The notes below the pieces were generated by a model. The model was not told where the DNA came from and ran no database searches. It saw nothing but the letters and a program-made list of their open reading frames with translations. Positions 7,567 through 16,200 of a stretch of DNA of 64,000 bases are shown piece by piece (the stretch's first letter is position 1; every line of letters begins with the position of its first letter). Both the position numbers and the translations under genes were made by a program. The DNA is from an uncultured Bacteroidales bacterium (lineage in GTDB: Bacteria; Bacteroidota; Bacteroidia; Bacteroidales; F082). Location of the stretch: the NCBI GenBank assembly GCA_905234455.1, contig CAJOIH010000002.1, positions 62,001 through 126,000 on the forward strand, read 5' to 3'.

Positions 7567-8232
7567 TTATTTCCTACCGTAATCCGCCGGAATTTCACCC
7601 CAAACCTCTGTTTTCCATTTCAAAACAGGGATTACCGTGGATTTTTCCTTCATCCATTCCTCGTTCTCCCGCAACCAATTCTCGGCACGTTCAACCAATT
7701 CGAAGAGGTAGGCGTTTTTTTCATCAGGCTGTAGCTTGGTCTTGCATTTTTTTTCCCTTACCCATTTCTGGGCATTGACGGAATCGCTGTAAATGGGATA
7801 CTGTGTGCGTTTTTGTTTCTGCCACGCTAGGGCATGGACTATCGCCAAGAACTCACCGATATTATTGGTGCCGTTTTCAAACACAGGGCTCTTAAACAAT
7901 GTGGTGGTCGTCGCCGGTTCCGTGCCGAAGTCGACAAACACCCCTTGGTATTCCATCTTTCCTGGATTGCCTGAACAAGCGGCGTCAACAGCGATGGCAG
8001 GAGAGAGGGGAGAGGGTTGTTGCCCGTCGGATCGAAGCGGTGAGTGGCCCTCCGGTTTTTTTTCAAAACCGGTAAAACCCTTTGCTAAAGCCTCCTCTGC
8101 GCTTATCTTGTCCGGAAATCCCTTATACAGCGCCCCCTGGAAGCCTTCCACCTCCTTCTTGCAAGCCTCCCAGCTGTCGTAGACTCCTGGGTTATGGCCT
8201 TTCCAAACGACGTAAAACTTGTTTTTGGGCAT
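7567..8232 (-). CDS. Ribonuclease H with N-terminal hybrid-binding (viroplasmin) domain
   Basis: The 221-aa protein starts MPKNKFYVVWKGHNPGVYDS, the hybrid-binding domain found at the N-terminus of eukaryotic-type and many Bacteroidetes RNases H, and continues to about residue 50. A variable linker leads to the catalytic domain at about residue 78: AVDAACSGNPG (first Asp), IGEFLAIVHAL (Glu), PIYSDSVNAQKW (second Asp) and PADYGRK near the C-terminus (fourth acidic residue). It would remove RNA from RNA-DNA hybrids. The ATG lies one base after the phosphofructokinase stop, so the two are in one transcript. Confidence 0.88.
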   Translation of the reverse strand: MPKNKFYVVWKGHNPGVYDSWEACKKEVEGFQGALYKGFPDKISAEEALAKGFTGFEKKPEGHSPLRSDGQQPSPLSPAIAVDAACSGNPGKMEYQGVFVDFGTEPATTTTLFKSPVFENGTNNIGEFLAIVHALAWQKQKRTQYPIYSDSVNAQKWVREKKCKTKLQPDEKNAYLFELVERAENWLRENEEWMKEKSTVIPVLKWKTEVWGEIPADYGRK

Positions 8233-8233
8233 A

Positions 8234-9328
8234 TCAGATTCCCAATGAGATATCGAGACCCTTGGCGGTGTTGACCAGGTCGCTGTCGATGCTGACGAGA
8301 TTGGGTTGGGCGATGGCTTCGGCGAGGGGCACGGCCACGAGGTTGGGATGGTGGTAGGCCACCATCTGACCAAACTGGCCGTTGAGCACCATCTCGAAGG
8401 CCTTGACGCCGAACTCGGCGGAGAGCACACGGTCGTAGGCAATCGGCACGCCGCCACGTTGCAGGTGGCCGAGGATGGTCTCGCGGAGGTCGTGTTGGAA
8501 TCCTGCGGCTTTCAGCTGGTCGATCAAAGCACGTCCGATGCCGCCTAGTTTCTTGTTCTCATAGCCCACCTCGGTACTGACTTCGTAGATCTGTTGTCCG
8601 TCTTTGGGACGGGCGCCTTCGGAGGCCACGATGACGGCGAAGCCGCGGTCGTGGTGGAACCGGCGTTCCAGGCGTTCCTTCACCACGTTGATGTCGTAGG
8701 GGAACTCGGGAAGGAGGCACACTTCGGCGCCGCCGGCGATGGCGCTATGCAAGGCGATCCAGCCCGCATCGCGGCCCATCACTTCGAGGATGAAGACACG
8801 GTTGTGCGAAGCGGCGGTGGTGACCAACTTATCTACTGCCTCTGTGGCGATTTGCACGGCAGTTTGGAAGCCGAAGGTGCATTCCGTCATGGAGAGGTCG
8901 TTGTCAATCGTCTTCGGCACACCTATAATATTAAGGCCCTTCTCATAGAGCTTCTGGGAGATGCGTTGCGAGCCGTCGCCGCCGATGCTGATAACGGCAT
9001 CGATACCCATATATTGCAGTTTCCGGAGCATCTCGTCACTGCGGTCCACAGTGCTCCAGGTGCCGTCGGCGTTTTTCACGGGCCAGCTGAACGGGCCGCC
9101 TTTGTTGGTGGTCTCGATGATGGTGCCGCCACGGAAGTGGATGCCGCGCACCGATTCCGGGGTAAGCCTCACCACCTCGGTAGGTTCCCAAAGGATGCCG
9201 TTGTAGGCTTGTATGCTGCCGAGCACTTCCCAGTCTTTCTCCTGGGCGGCCCGCTTGACGATGGCGCGAATCACGGCGTTCAAGCCCGGACAATCGCCGC
9301 CACCGGTTAATACGAGTAGTCTTTTCAT
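8234..9328 (-). CDS. pfkA: 6-phosphofructokinase
   Basis: This 364-aa enzyme phosphorylates fructose 6-phosphate at the committed step of glycolysis. Seen motifs are VLTGGGDCPGLNAVIRA (phosphate-donor loop), HFRGGTIIETTN, VISIGGDGSQR, GVPKTIDNDL and LEVMGRDAGWIAL (substrate site). At the positions equivalent to E. coli residues 104 and 124 it has Gly (GGDGS) and Lys (PKTIDND). In known enzymes Gly104 goes with ATP use and Asp104 with pyrophosphate use, while Lys124 is usual in pyrophosphate enzymes; Gly plus Lys is the group III pattern. ATP dependence is therefore likely but not certain. The start at 9328 follows a TACCTTTG -7 box by 27 bases. Confidence 0.93.
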   Translation of the reverse strand: MKRLLVLTGGGDCPGLNAVIRAIVKRAAQEKDWEVLGSIQAYNGILWEPTEVVRLTPESVRGIHFRGGTIIETTNKGGPFSWPVKNADGTWSTVDRSDEMLRKLQYMGIDAVISIGGDGSQRISQKLYEKGLNIIGVPKTIDNDLSMTECTFGFQTAVQIATEAVDKLVTTAASHNRVFILEVMGRDAGWIALHSAIAGGAEVCLLPEFPYDINVVKERLERRFHHDRGFAVIVASEGARPKDGQQIYEVSTEVGYENKKLGGIGRALIDQLKAAGFQHDLRETILGHLQRGGVPIAYDRVLSAEFGVKAFEMVLNGQFGQMVAYHHPNLVAVPLAEAIAQPNLVSIDSDLVNTAKGLDISLGI

Positions 9329-9355
9329 TTGGTTCGCTTTTGTGATTTCAAATGT

Positions 9356-9363
9356 CAAAGGTA
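9356..9363 (-). promoter_or_regulatory. -7 box for pfkA-RNase H
   Basis: TACCTTTG on the minus strand, 27 bases before the pfkA ATG. Confidence 0.5.
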
Positions 9364-9425
9364 AAAAAAAATCAGATACAAGCCAGTTTCCTAAAAACTC
9401 CAAAGCCAAATTATTTTTTCTGTCT

Positions 9426-9509
9426 CGTGCCGAAGGCACGATATTCCAGTAACCCCACACTAAGTGGAGCGCAGTGTGGGGTTACTAGGATGGCGTGCCT
9501 TCGGCACGC
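9426..9509. repeat. 84-bp composite palindrome (REP-like) between aspS and pfkA
   Basis: Three perfect hairpins are nested symmetrically. CGTGCC-GAA-GGCACG lies at 9426-9440. A 14-bp stem (AGTAACCCCACACT at 9448-9461 with its complement at 9473-9486, loop 11) sits in the centre. GCGTGCC-TTC-GGCACGC lies at 9493-9509. The outer two are reverse complements of each other, so the whole element is one large inverted repeat. The element lies just beyond the aspS terminator. It looks like a dispersed extragenic palindrome. Confidence 0.8.
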
Positions 9510-9537
9510 AAAAAAAAGGCCGCCATCCGGCGGCCTT
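9510..9537 (-). terminator. Rho-independent terminator of aspS
   Basis: On the minus strand AAGGCCGCC-GGAT-GGCGGCCTT forms a 9-bp stem with a 4-base loop (9537-9516), followed by a run of eight T. It lies 6 bases after the aspS stop codon. Confidence 0.9.
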
Positions 9538-9543
9538 AAATCA

Positions 9544-11298
9544 TCATTTCAAATTCAAAGCGATCTGCAACTCATCCAGCTGCTCCTGCGCAATGGGCGC
9601 GGGACTGCCACTCATCACATCCCTTCCTGCGTTGTTCTTCGGGAAGGCGATGAAGTCGCGGATGCTGTCGGCACCGCCAAACAAAGAGCAGAGACGGTCG
9701 AAGCCGAAGGCCAATCCTGCATGAGGCGGAGCGCCATACTCGAAGGCACCCATCAGGAAGCCGAACTGCTCCTGGGCCTTCTCGTCGGTGAAGCCCAACG
9801 TATGGAACATCTTGTTCTGCAAGGTGCGGTCGTGAATACGGATGGAACCGCCACCGACCTCCACGCCGTTCATCACGATGTCGTAGGCGTTGGCGCGGAT
9901 CTCACCCCACTTCGAAGGATCGTCGAGCAGAGCCTCGTCCTCAGGCTTCGGCGCGGTGAAGGGATGGTGCATGGCATAGTAGCGCTGCGTCTCCTCGTCC
10001 CATTCGAGCAGCGGGAAGTCGATGACCCACAGTGGCGCATACACGTCGGGGTTGCGCAGGCCGAGCTGGTTGCCCATCTCCAGACGCAAGGCGTTCAGCT
10101 GCACACGGGTCTTCATGGCCTCGCCGCACAACACCAGCATCAAGTCGCCGGGTTTGGCACCAAAGGCCGAAGCCACCACCTTCAAATCTTCAGCCGTGTA
10201 GAACTTGTCGACCGACGACTTGAACGTGCCGTCCACATTGTATTTGATGTACACCAGGCCGCCAGCACCCACCTGCGGACGCTTCACAAACTCAGTCAAA
10301 GCGTCAAGCTGCTTGCGGGTATATTCCGAGCAGCCCTCGGCACAAATACCGACAACCAATTCAGCATTGTCAAAGAGGCCGAAGCCCTTGCCCTTGACTA
10401 CGTCATTGAGTTCCACGAACTTCATCCCGAAACGGATGTCGGGCTTGTCGGAGCCATAGTATTTCATGGCGTCCTGCCAGGTCATGCGCGGGAACTGGTC
10501 GAACTCGAGGCCCTTCATCTCCTTGAAGAGGTGCTTGGCCAAGCCTTCGAAGGTGTTCAGCACATCCTCCTGTTCCACAAAACTCATCTCGCAGTCGATC
10601 TGGGTGAACTCGGGCTGACGGTCGGCACGCAGGTCCTCGTCGCGGAAGCAACGCACTATCTGGAAGTAACGGTCCATGCCGGCCACCATCAGCAGCTGCT
10701 TGTACTGCTGCGGGCTCTGCGGCAGGGCGTAAAACTCGCCAGGATTCATGCGCGAAGGCACCACAAAGTCACGGGCACCTTCAGGCGTGCTCTTGATGAG
10801 CATCGGGGTCTCAATCTCAAGAAACCCAAGCCCACTCAGGTAATTGCGCACCAGCATGGCCATGCGGTGACGCAACTCAAGGTTCTGGCGCACAGGGTTG
10901 CGGCGAATGTCCAAGTAACGGTATTTCATGCGAAGGTCGTCGCCGCCGTCGCTCACATCCTCGATGGTGAAGGGCGGGGTCTTGCTGCTGTTCAACAAGG
11001 TGAACTGCTCCACGCGGAGTTCGATGTCGCCCGTGGGCACCTTCGCGTTCTTCGACTCGCGCTCAATCACGATGCCTTTGGCCTGGATCACATATTCACG
11101 TCCGAACGTGCGGGCCTGTTCCACCAGCTTCGGATCGCTTTTTTCGTCTAACAACAGTTGGGTGATGCCATAACGGTCGCGGAGGTCGATCCACACCAAG
11201 GCACCTTTGTCGCGCACGCGCTGTACCCAGCCCGCCAAAGTCACTTCCTTGCCTGCATCGGCAAGACGAAGTTCGCCACAAGTATGAGTTCTGTACAT
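9544..11298 (-). CDS. aspS: Aspartyl-tRNA synthetase
   Basis: AspRS charges tRNA-Asp in the cytoplasm. The 584-aa length is the normal bacterial-type length. The N-terminal OB-fold anticodon-binding domain begins [20 protein letters not shown] and contains [20 protein letters not shown]. Class II motif 2 is [18 protein letters not shown], and motif 3 is [20 protein letters not shown], followed by [14 protein letters not shown] bacterial GAD insertion lies between motifs 2 and 3 (about residues 300-420). The ATG at 11298 is supported by the conserved N-terminus. The leader between a TAATTTTG -7 box (11347-11340) and the ATG holds a degenerate heptamer array. Confidence 0.97.
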   Translation of the reverse strand: MYRTHTCGELRLADAGKEVTLAGWVQRVRDKGALVWIDLRDRYGITQLLLDEKSDPKLVEQARTFGREYVIQAKGIVIERESKNAKVPTGDIELRVEQFTLLNSSKTPPFTIEDVSDGGDDLRMKYRYLDIRRNPVRQNLELRHRMAMLVRNYLSGLGFLEIETPMLIKSTPEGARDFVVPSRMNPGEFYALPQSPQQYKQLLMVAGMDRYFQIVRCFRDEDLRADRQPEFTQIDCEMSFVEQEDVLNTFEGLAKHLFKEMKGLEFDQFPRMTWQDAMKYYGSDKPDIRFGMKFVELNDVVKGKGFGLFDNAELVVGICAEGCSEYTRKQLDALTEFVKRPQVGAGGLVYIKYNVDGTFKSSVDKFYTAEDLKVVASAFGAKPGDLMLVLCGEAMKTRVQLNALRLEMGNQLGLRNPDVYAPLWVIDFPLLEWDEETQRYYAMHHPFTAPKPEDEALLDDPSKWGEIRANAYDIVMNGVEVGGGSIRIHDRTLQNKMFHTLGFTDEKAQEQFGFLMGAFEYGAPPHAGLAFGFDRLCSLFGGADSIRDFIAFPKNNAGRDVMSGSPAPIAQEQLDELQIALNLK

Positions 11299-11311
11299 AT
11301 TTGAAAGTATT

Positions 11312-11339
11312 TAGAATTCAGAAGTAAGAATTAAGAGTG
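11312..11339 (-). repeat. Degenerate heptamer array in the aspS leader
   Basis: On the minus strand the leader reads ACTCTTA-ATTCTTA-CTTCTGA-ATTCTAA, four units of seven bases with consensus close to the ACTCCTM arrays found elsewhere in the window. It lies between the aspS -7 box and its ATG. Confidence 0.5.
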
Positions 11340-11347
11340 CAAAATTA
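11340..11347 (-). promoter_or_regulatory. -7 box for aspS
   Basis: TAATTTTG on the minus strand, about 42 bases before the aspS ATG. Confidence 0.5.
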
Positions 11348-11387
11348 AACAAATAAACATTTCAACAAATCAACATTTCAACATAAA
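11348..11387. repeat. Octamer tandem repeat, five units
   Basis: Five units of eight bases follow the pattern AACAWWTC: AACAAATA, AACATTTC, AACAAATC, AACATTTC, AACATAAA. They end four bases before the -7 box of the lipoprotein gene, so they occupy its -33 region; a change in copy number would alter promoter geometry. Confidence 0.7.
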
Positions 11388-11391
11388 ACGC

Positions 11392-11399
11392 TATTTTTG
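11392..11399 (+). promoter_or_regulatory. -7 box for the Ig-like lipoprotein
   Basis: TATTTTTG ends 4 bases before the ATG at 11404. Transcription starting the usual few bases downstream would give a nearly leaderless mRNA. Confidence 0.5.
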
Positions 11400-11403
11400 C
11401 CTC

Positions 11404-13032
11404 ATGATTTTTCGTCGCCGCCATAGCTTTGTCCTCGCCACAGCCCTGATCTTCACGGCCTGTGCCAACGTGGTGGCACCTACCGGCGGCCCCAAGGACA
11501 GCACCCCGCCCAAAGTCGTGGGGGTCCAGCCCGAAAACCATGCCACCGGCTTCACCGGCAACCGCATCGAAATCACCTTCGACGAATATGTCACCCTCAA
11601 CAACGCCAGCCAACAGGTGCTCTTCTCACCGCCGCTGGCCAACAAGCCCGACATCAAGCTGAGCAACCGCACCGTCACCATCAAGCTCAAGGAGGAGCTG
11701 AAAGCCAATACCACCTATACCATCGACTTCGGCGAAGCCGTCAAGGACCTCCACGAAGGCAACACCTTCCAGAACTATACCTACACCTTTTCCACCGGCG
11801 AGGTCCTCGACACCCTTACCCTCACCGGCACCGTCCTCGATGCTGTTACCAAAAAGCCGGTCGACAAACTCCTCGTCAGCCTTTATCGGGGCGACACCAT
11901 CCCTGACGACAGCCTCTTCCTGCGCCCCTGCCGCCAAACCCCAGACCACATCACCCGTACCGACAAGGAAGGCCGCTTCCTCTTCCATGGCCTCCCCGAC
12001 GTGCCTTTCCTGGTCTTCGCCCTCGAGGACATGAACTCCAACCGTTATTACGACCTGCCCAACGAACAGGTGGCCTTCATCGATACCCTGGTATGCCCGT
12101 CCGACTCCGCCAAGCTCGCTCTGATGGCCTTCACCGAAGTCGACACCACCCAGATGGTTCTCGAGAACAAGCTGGTGGAGGAGGGGCTGCTCCGTTTCGC
12201 CTTCCGTCAACCTGCCGACAGCGTGTCCATCGACCTTAGCTGGCCCGAAGTCGACTCCTTCCAGATGGTCCAGGTGTGGTCGGCCAACCACGACACACTC
12301 CGCTGCTGGTTCACCCCCAACGTGCTCGACTCCCTCAAGGTAAAAATCCAATACGACACCTTATTTGATATAGAGAAAAGCTTCAGCCTCCAGTTCAAGG
12401 AAACCCAGCAACGCCGCCGTCGCTCTGATGCCAAAACCTTGAAAGTCGGCTCAAACCTACAAGGCAAACTCCTCCTGCCCGGCGACGACTTCCTGCTGCA
12501 ATTCCCCGAACCCGTCACCTATATTAATAAGGGGGCGGCTTCCGAAAACGGCCAATCGCGCTTCGAACCCGCCGACCCCTATGGCATGACCTTCCGCTGG
12601 CATCGCGAGCCCGAGGGAACCACCCAACCCGACACCCTCGCCATCTCCGACTCCGTCTTCTTCAGCGTCCGCGGTCGCACCCACGACACGCTCACCTTCA
12701 TCATCCAACCCGCCCAACCGTCGGACCTCGGCAATATATTTATTAAGGTGTCACCCCCCGATGCCACCCAAGTCGTCGTCCAACTCCTCGACAACAAGGA
12801 CCATGTGCTCGACCAACGCGTCGTCGACACCACCCAGCGCATCGGCTTCACCCAACTCGTCCCGGGCAAATACAAGCTCCAAGCCATCATCGACGCCGAC
12901 CGCAACGGCCGCTGGAGCCCTGGTAACTACCATCGTCGCTTCCTCCCCGAACCCGTCGTTCCCTTCAAAAACGACCTCGACGTCAAAGCCGCCTGGGATA
13001 TCGACCTCGACGAAACCTGGGAACCTCGCTGA
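11404..13032 (+). CDS. Ig-like domain lipoprotein of the Bacteroidetes TPTGGPKD type
   Basis: The 542-aa protein starts with a lipoprotein signal (LATALIFTACANVV; lipobox FTAC at about residues 17-20). The mature N-terminus VAPTGGPKDSTPPKVV is a hallmark of a widespread Bacteroidetes family. Residues about 35-135 form a Big_5/SbsA Ig-like domain (RIEITFDEYVTL, NTTYTIDFGEAVKDL), followed by a carboxypeptidase-regulatory-like or FN3-like segment (GTVLDAVTKKPVDKLLVSL, TDKEGRFLFHGLPD) and more beta-rich sequence. It is probably a surface or outer-membrane lipoprotein; no enzymatic motif is visible and the role is unknown. It is transcribed divergently from aspS. Confidence 0.85.
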   Translation: MIFRRRHSFVLATALIFTACANVVAPTGGPKDSTPPKVVGVQPENHATGFTGNRIEITFDEYVTLNNASQQVLFSPPLANKPDIKLSNRTVTIKLKEELKANTTYTIDFGEAVKDLHEGNTFQNYTYTFSTGEVLDTLTLTGTVLDAVTKKPVDKLLVSLYRGDTIPDDSLFLRPCRQTPDHITRTDKEGRFLFHGLPDVPFLVFALEDMNSNRYYDLPNEQVAFIDTLVCPSDSAKLALMAFTEVDTTQMVLENKLVEEGLLRFAFRQPADSVSIDLSWPEVDSFQMVQVWSANHDTLRCWFTPNVLDSLKVKIQYDTLFDIEKSFSLQFKETQQRRRRSDAKTLKVGSNLQGKLLLPGDDFLLQFPEPVTYINKGAASENGQSRFEPADPYGMTFRWHREPEGTTQPDTLAISDSVFFSVRGRTHDTLTFIIQPAQPSDLGNIFIKVSPPDATQVVVQLLDNKDHVLDQRVVDTTQRIGFTQLVPGKYKLQAIIDADRNGRWSPGNYHRRFLPEPVVPFKNDLDVKAAWDIDLDETWEPR

Positions 13033-13088
13033 TTTTTTTCTGAAATCAACAAAGTTTTCAACAATTGGCAAAAAAAACCCGAATTTTT

Positions 13089-13118
13089 TTTGTGCAATTG
13101 TTTTTTTTATTACTTTTG
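13089..13118 (+). promoter_or_regulatory. Promoter of the first giant T9SS protein gene
   Basis: A TTTG at 13089-13092 and TACTTTTG at 13111-13118, separated by 18 bases, match the Bacteroidetes -33/-7 consensus. The ATG at 13218 is about 100 bases downstream, leaving an AT-rich untranslated leader. The 185-base gap holds no gene. Confidence 0.65.
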
Positions 13119-13217
13119 CGAGTTAAAGTATGTATTGTGTATAAAAAGCATTGAACGAATCGCAAACTATATATAATTAGGTAATTAACATTCATATTAA
13201 CAAAATCAATCAAAGTT

Positions 13218-16200
13218 ATGAGAAACAAACTTATTCTCTTCTTGATGTTAGCCCTCTTCGGAAGTGCCAACTTCCTAAGGGCTGATGAAGTGACCATCGG
13301 ATCATTGGATGGGGCTGCTAACAACACCTATCTTCCGATGAACTCACTTTACAATTATTCCTACACTCAGCAGATCTACACTGCTGAGGAAATTGGAATG
13401 CCAGGAACCATCAACGCCATCACCATGTGGTTGTACGGCAACGCCAACCTCTATGAGATGCCTTTCGACATCTACATGATGGAAGTTGACAAAGCCGAAT
13501 TCTCTGGCAACACCGATTGGGTGACCGTGGCCGCCTCGGATATCGTCTATTCGGGCACGGTGACGGTTCACAACACCACGGCAGAGCCTTACACCTTCAC
13601 ACTGACCACGCCTTTCGAATATAGTGGCACGGGCAATCTGTTGATTGCTTTCAACAACACCACCGGCAACTGGAAGGGCGGTCTGAATGGCAAGGTGTTC
13701 GGTGCCTCCGGAGATCCTGTCAGAGCCATCTATGCTCGCCAGGATCCCAGTGCCTACGATCCCTACAACCCGACTTTCACTGCTACCGCAACCACTTATC
13801 AGAGAGATGTGGTCATGATAGACATCACCCCCGTTCCCCCCGCGAACCCCTTCCCGGAATTCGTGGCTTGGACCATGGGTGACCCCGACGTGGAAATGAC
13901 TACCCTCGAACTCGTCTATCCCTATGATGGCATGACCAACGTCGCCATCGACACCAACATCTTCCTGCAGTGGATCACCGACCCCAACGCAGCTGAATAC
14001 ATGATCGAATTCGGCTCCACCTATCCTCCGGCGGTGCTCGTCGACTGGACTGCCATCGACGAAACCTACCCGGCCGACCCGAGCTTCTTCGACGTCAGAG
14101 ACTATGTCCTGCCCAATACCCACTACTTCTGGAGAATCTCCATCCGTAACAACGTGACCACCCTCACCAGCGAACTCTGGGGCTTCACCACCATGATGGA
14201 CATCCCCACTGAAGTGGCTGTCAACCCCGACCAGATCTTCACCGACGAAACCACAGTCGTTTCTTGGGCTGGCCAAGGCGGCGGTGGCGGCGGCGGCTTC
14301 ACCGGTGAACTCACCGTGTGCGAAGGCACTGCCACCAGCAGCTATATTCCGGTCTACGGCCTCTGGATGGATGACTACACCAGAAGTGAGATGATCTATC
14401 CCGCTGACATGCTCGCCGAAATGAACGGCGGCTCCATCAACGCCCTCACCTACTACATCACCTCCTCAGCTACCGGTCCCTGGAGCGGCGACGTGTTCAA
14501 CGTCTACCTCATGGAAGTGGACGCCACCACCCTGAGCTCCTACTACACCTCAGCCGATGCCACCATCGTCTACACAGGCAGCCTCGACGGCCAAGGCACT
14601 ACCATGGACATCACCTTCGATACTCCTTACACCTACCACGGAGGCAACCTCCTCGTCGGTATCGAAGAAATTGAAAAAGGCACCTACAAGTCCTGCACCT
14701 TCGCTGGCATCGAAGCCACCGGCGCTTCCGCCTCTGGCTACAACAGTGGCTCACTGGCCGGCGTCACCTTCAACCAGCGCAACTTCCTGCCCAAGACCAC
14801 CTTCACCTGCGGCGCCAAGGGCGGCCGTAGCCTCCGCGGCTACAACGTCTACGTCGACGGTGTGAAAGCCAATACCGAAACCATCTCCGGTACCAGCTAT
14901 ACCCTCCAGAACCTCGACTACAACATGGACGGCTACATGGTCTGCGTGACCAGCGTCTTCGATGAAGGCGAATCACTGCTCTCTGAGCCCGACACCCTCT
15001 TTGTCTCTGGCTACGGCACCTTCACCGGTACCGTCACCGAAGACATGACCGGCGACCCGCTCCAAGGCGTCCAAATCACCTTCAAGGGCACTGACGAATT
15101 CCAGAATGAAGTCCAGTACACCGGCACCACCGACGCCGACGGTGTCTACACCATCGAGAACGTCAAAGCCGGCGTCTACCACTTCGGCCGCGCCAAACTC
15201 AGCGGCTACGAGCCCCGCTTCCTCGAAGCTCCTGTGACCCTCGCCTACAACACCACTCAGACGGTCGACTTCACCCTCCATACCGTCTATCTCCCCGTCG
15301 ACATGGTCTATGCCTACGAGATGGATGAAACTACCGCTAAGATCCAGTGGTCCTTCAACCACTTCACCCCCTACGTTCCCACCCCGGGTGGCGGTGGCGG
15401 CGGCGGCGGCGGCGGTGGCGGCACTGCCTCTACCTTCACCGAAGGCTTCGAAAGCGGCATGCCTACCGGCTGGACTGTCCTCGATAATAACAACGACGGC
15501 TACACCTGGTGCCTCACCAGCAACATCCCCAGCACCTGGACCTACTACGCCAGCATGACCCTCGACTGGTACCGCAATGGCACCAACGCCATCTGCAGCG
15601 GCTCCTACATCAACGGCGTGGGCGCCCTCACCCCCGATGAATACCTCGTCACCAACCAAGTGACCCTCACCAGCGGCTCCACCTTCAGTTTCTGGGCTGC
15701 TGCTACCGACGGCAACTACCCGGCCGACCACTTCGGCGTGTTCGTCTCCGACAACGGCACCAGCGACTGGACCATGGTCAACGAATGGACCCTCACCGGT
15801 AAAGGTAAAGGCACCAACGGCGGCCCCGCCTCACGCGACGGCGACGGCGCCAGACTCGGCACCTGGTATCAATATAGCGTCAACCTCGGCGCCTACGCGG
15901 GCCAGAAATATATCGCCATCCGCCACTTCAACTGCAACGACCAGTACATCATGTGCGTCGACGATATCGAACTCACCGCCGGTAAGGGTGCTGCCAACGA
16001 CTGCGCCGACTTCAGCGGCTGCAACGAACATTCCAACATGACTCCTAGAGCTATGTGGGATATGGTCTACTCCTTCGACGGCACCTCTGCCTACCAGTAT
16101 GGTGTCGCCACCGATGGCAACTTCATCTACACCAGCTCATGGAGCGCCAGCTCAAGCTCACAGTTCTACAAATATGACCTCCAAGGCAACCTCCTCGAGG

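Noticed and set aside
13033-13217. Riboswitch in the long leader of the first giant gene
   Set aside because: The leader is AT-rich and I could not find a conserved aptamer core or terminator/antiterminator pair in it.
15387-15422. Glycine codon run as a phase-variable tract
   Set aside because: Units are whole GGY codons, so gains and losses cannot change the frame; it is best read as a flexible linker.
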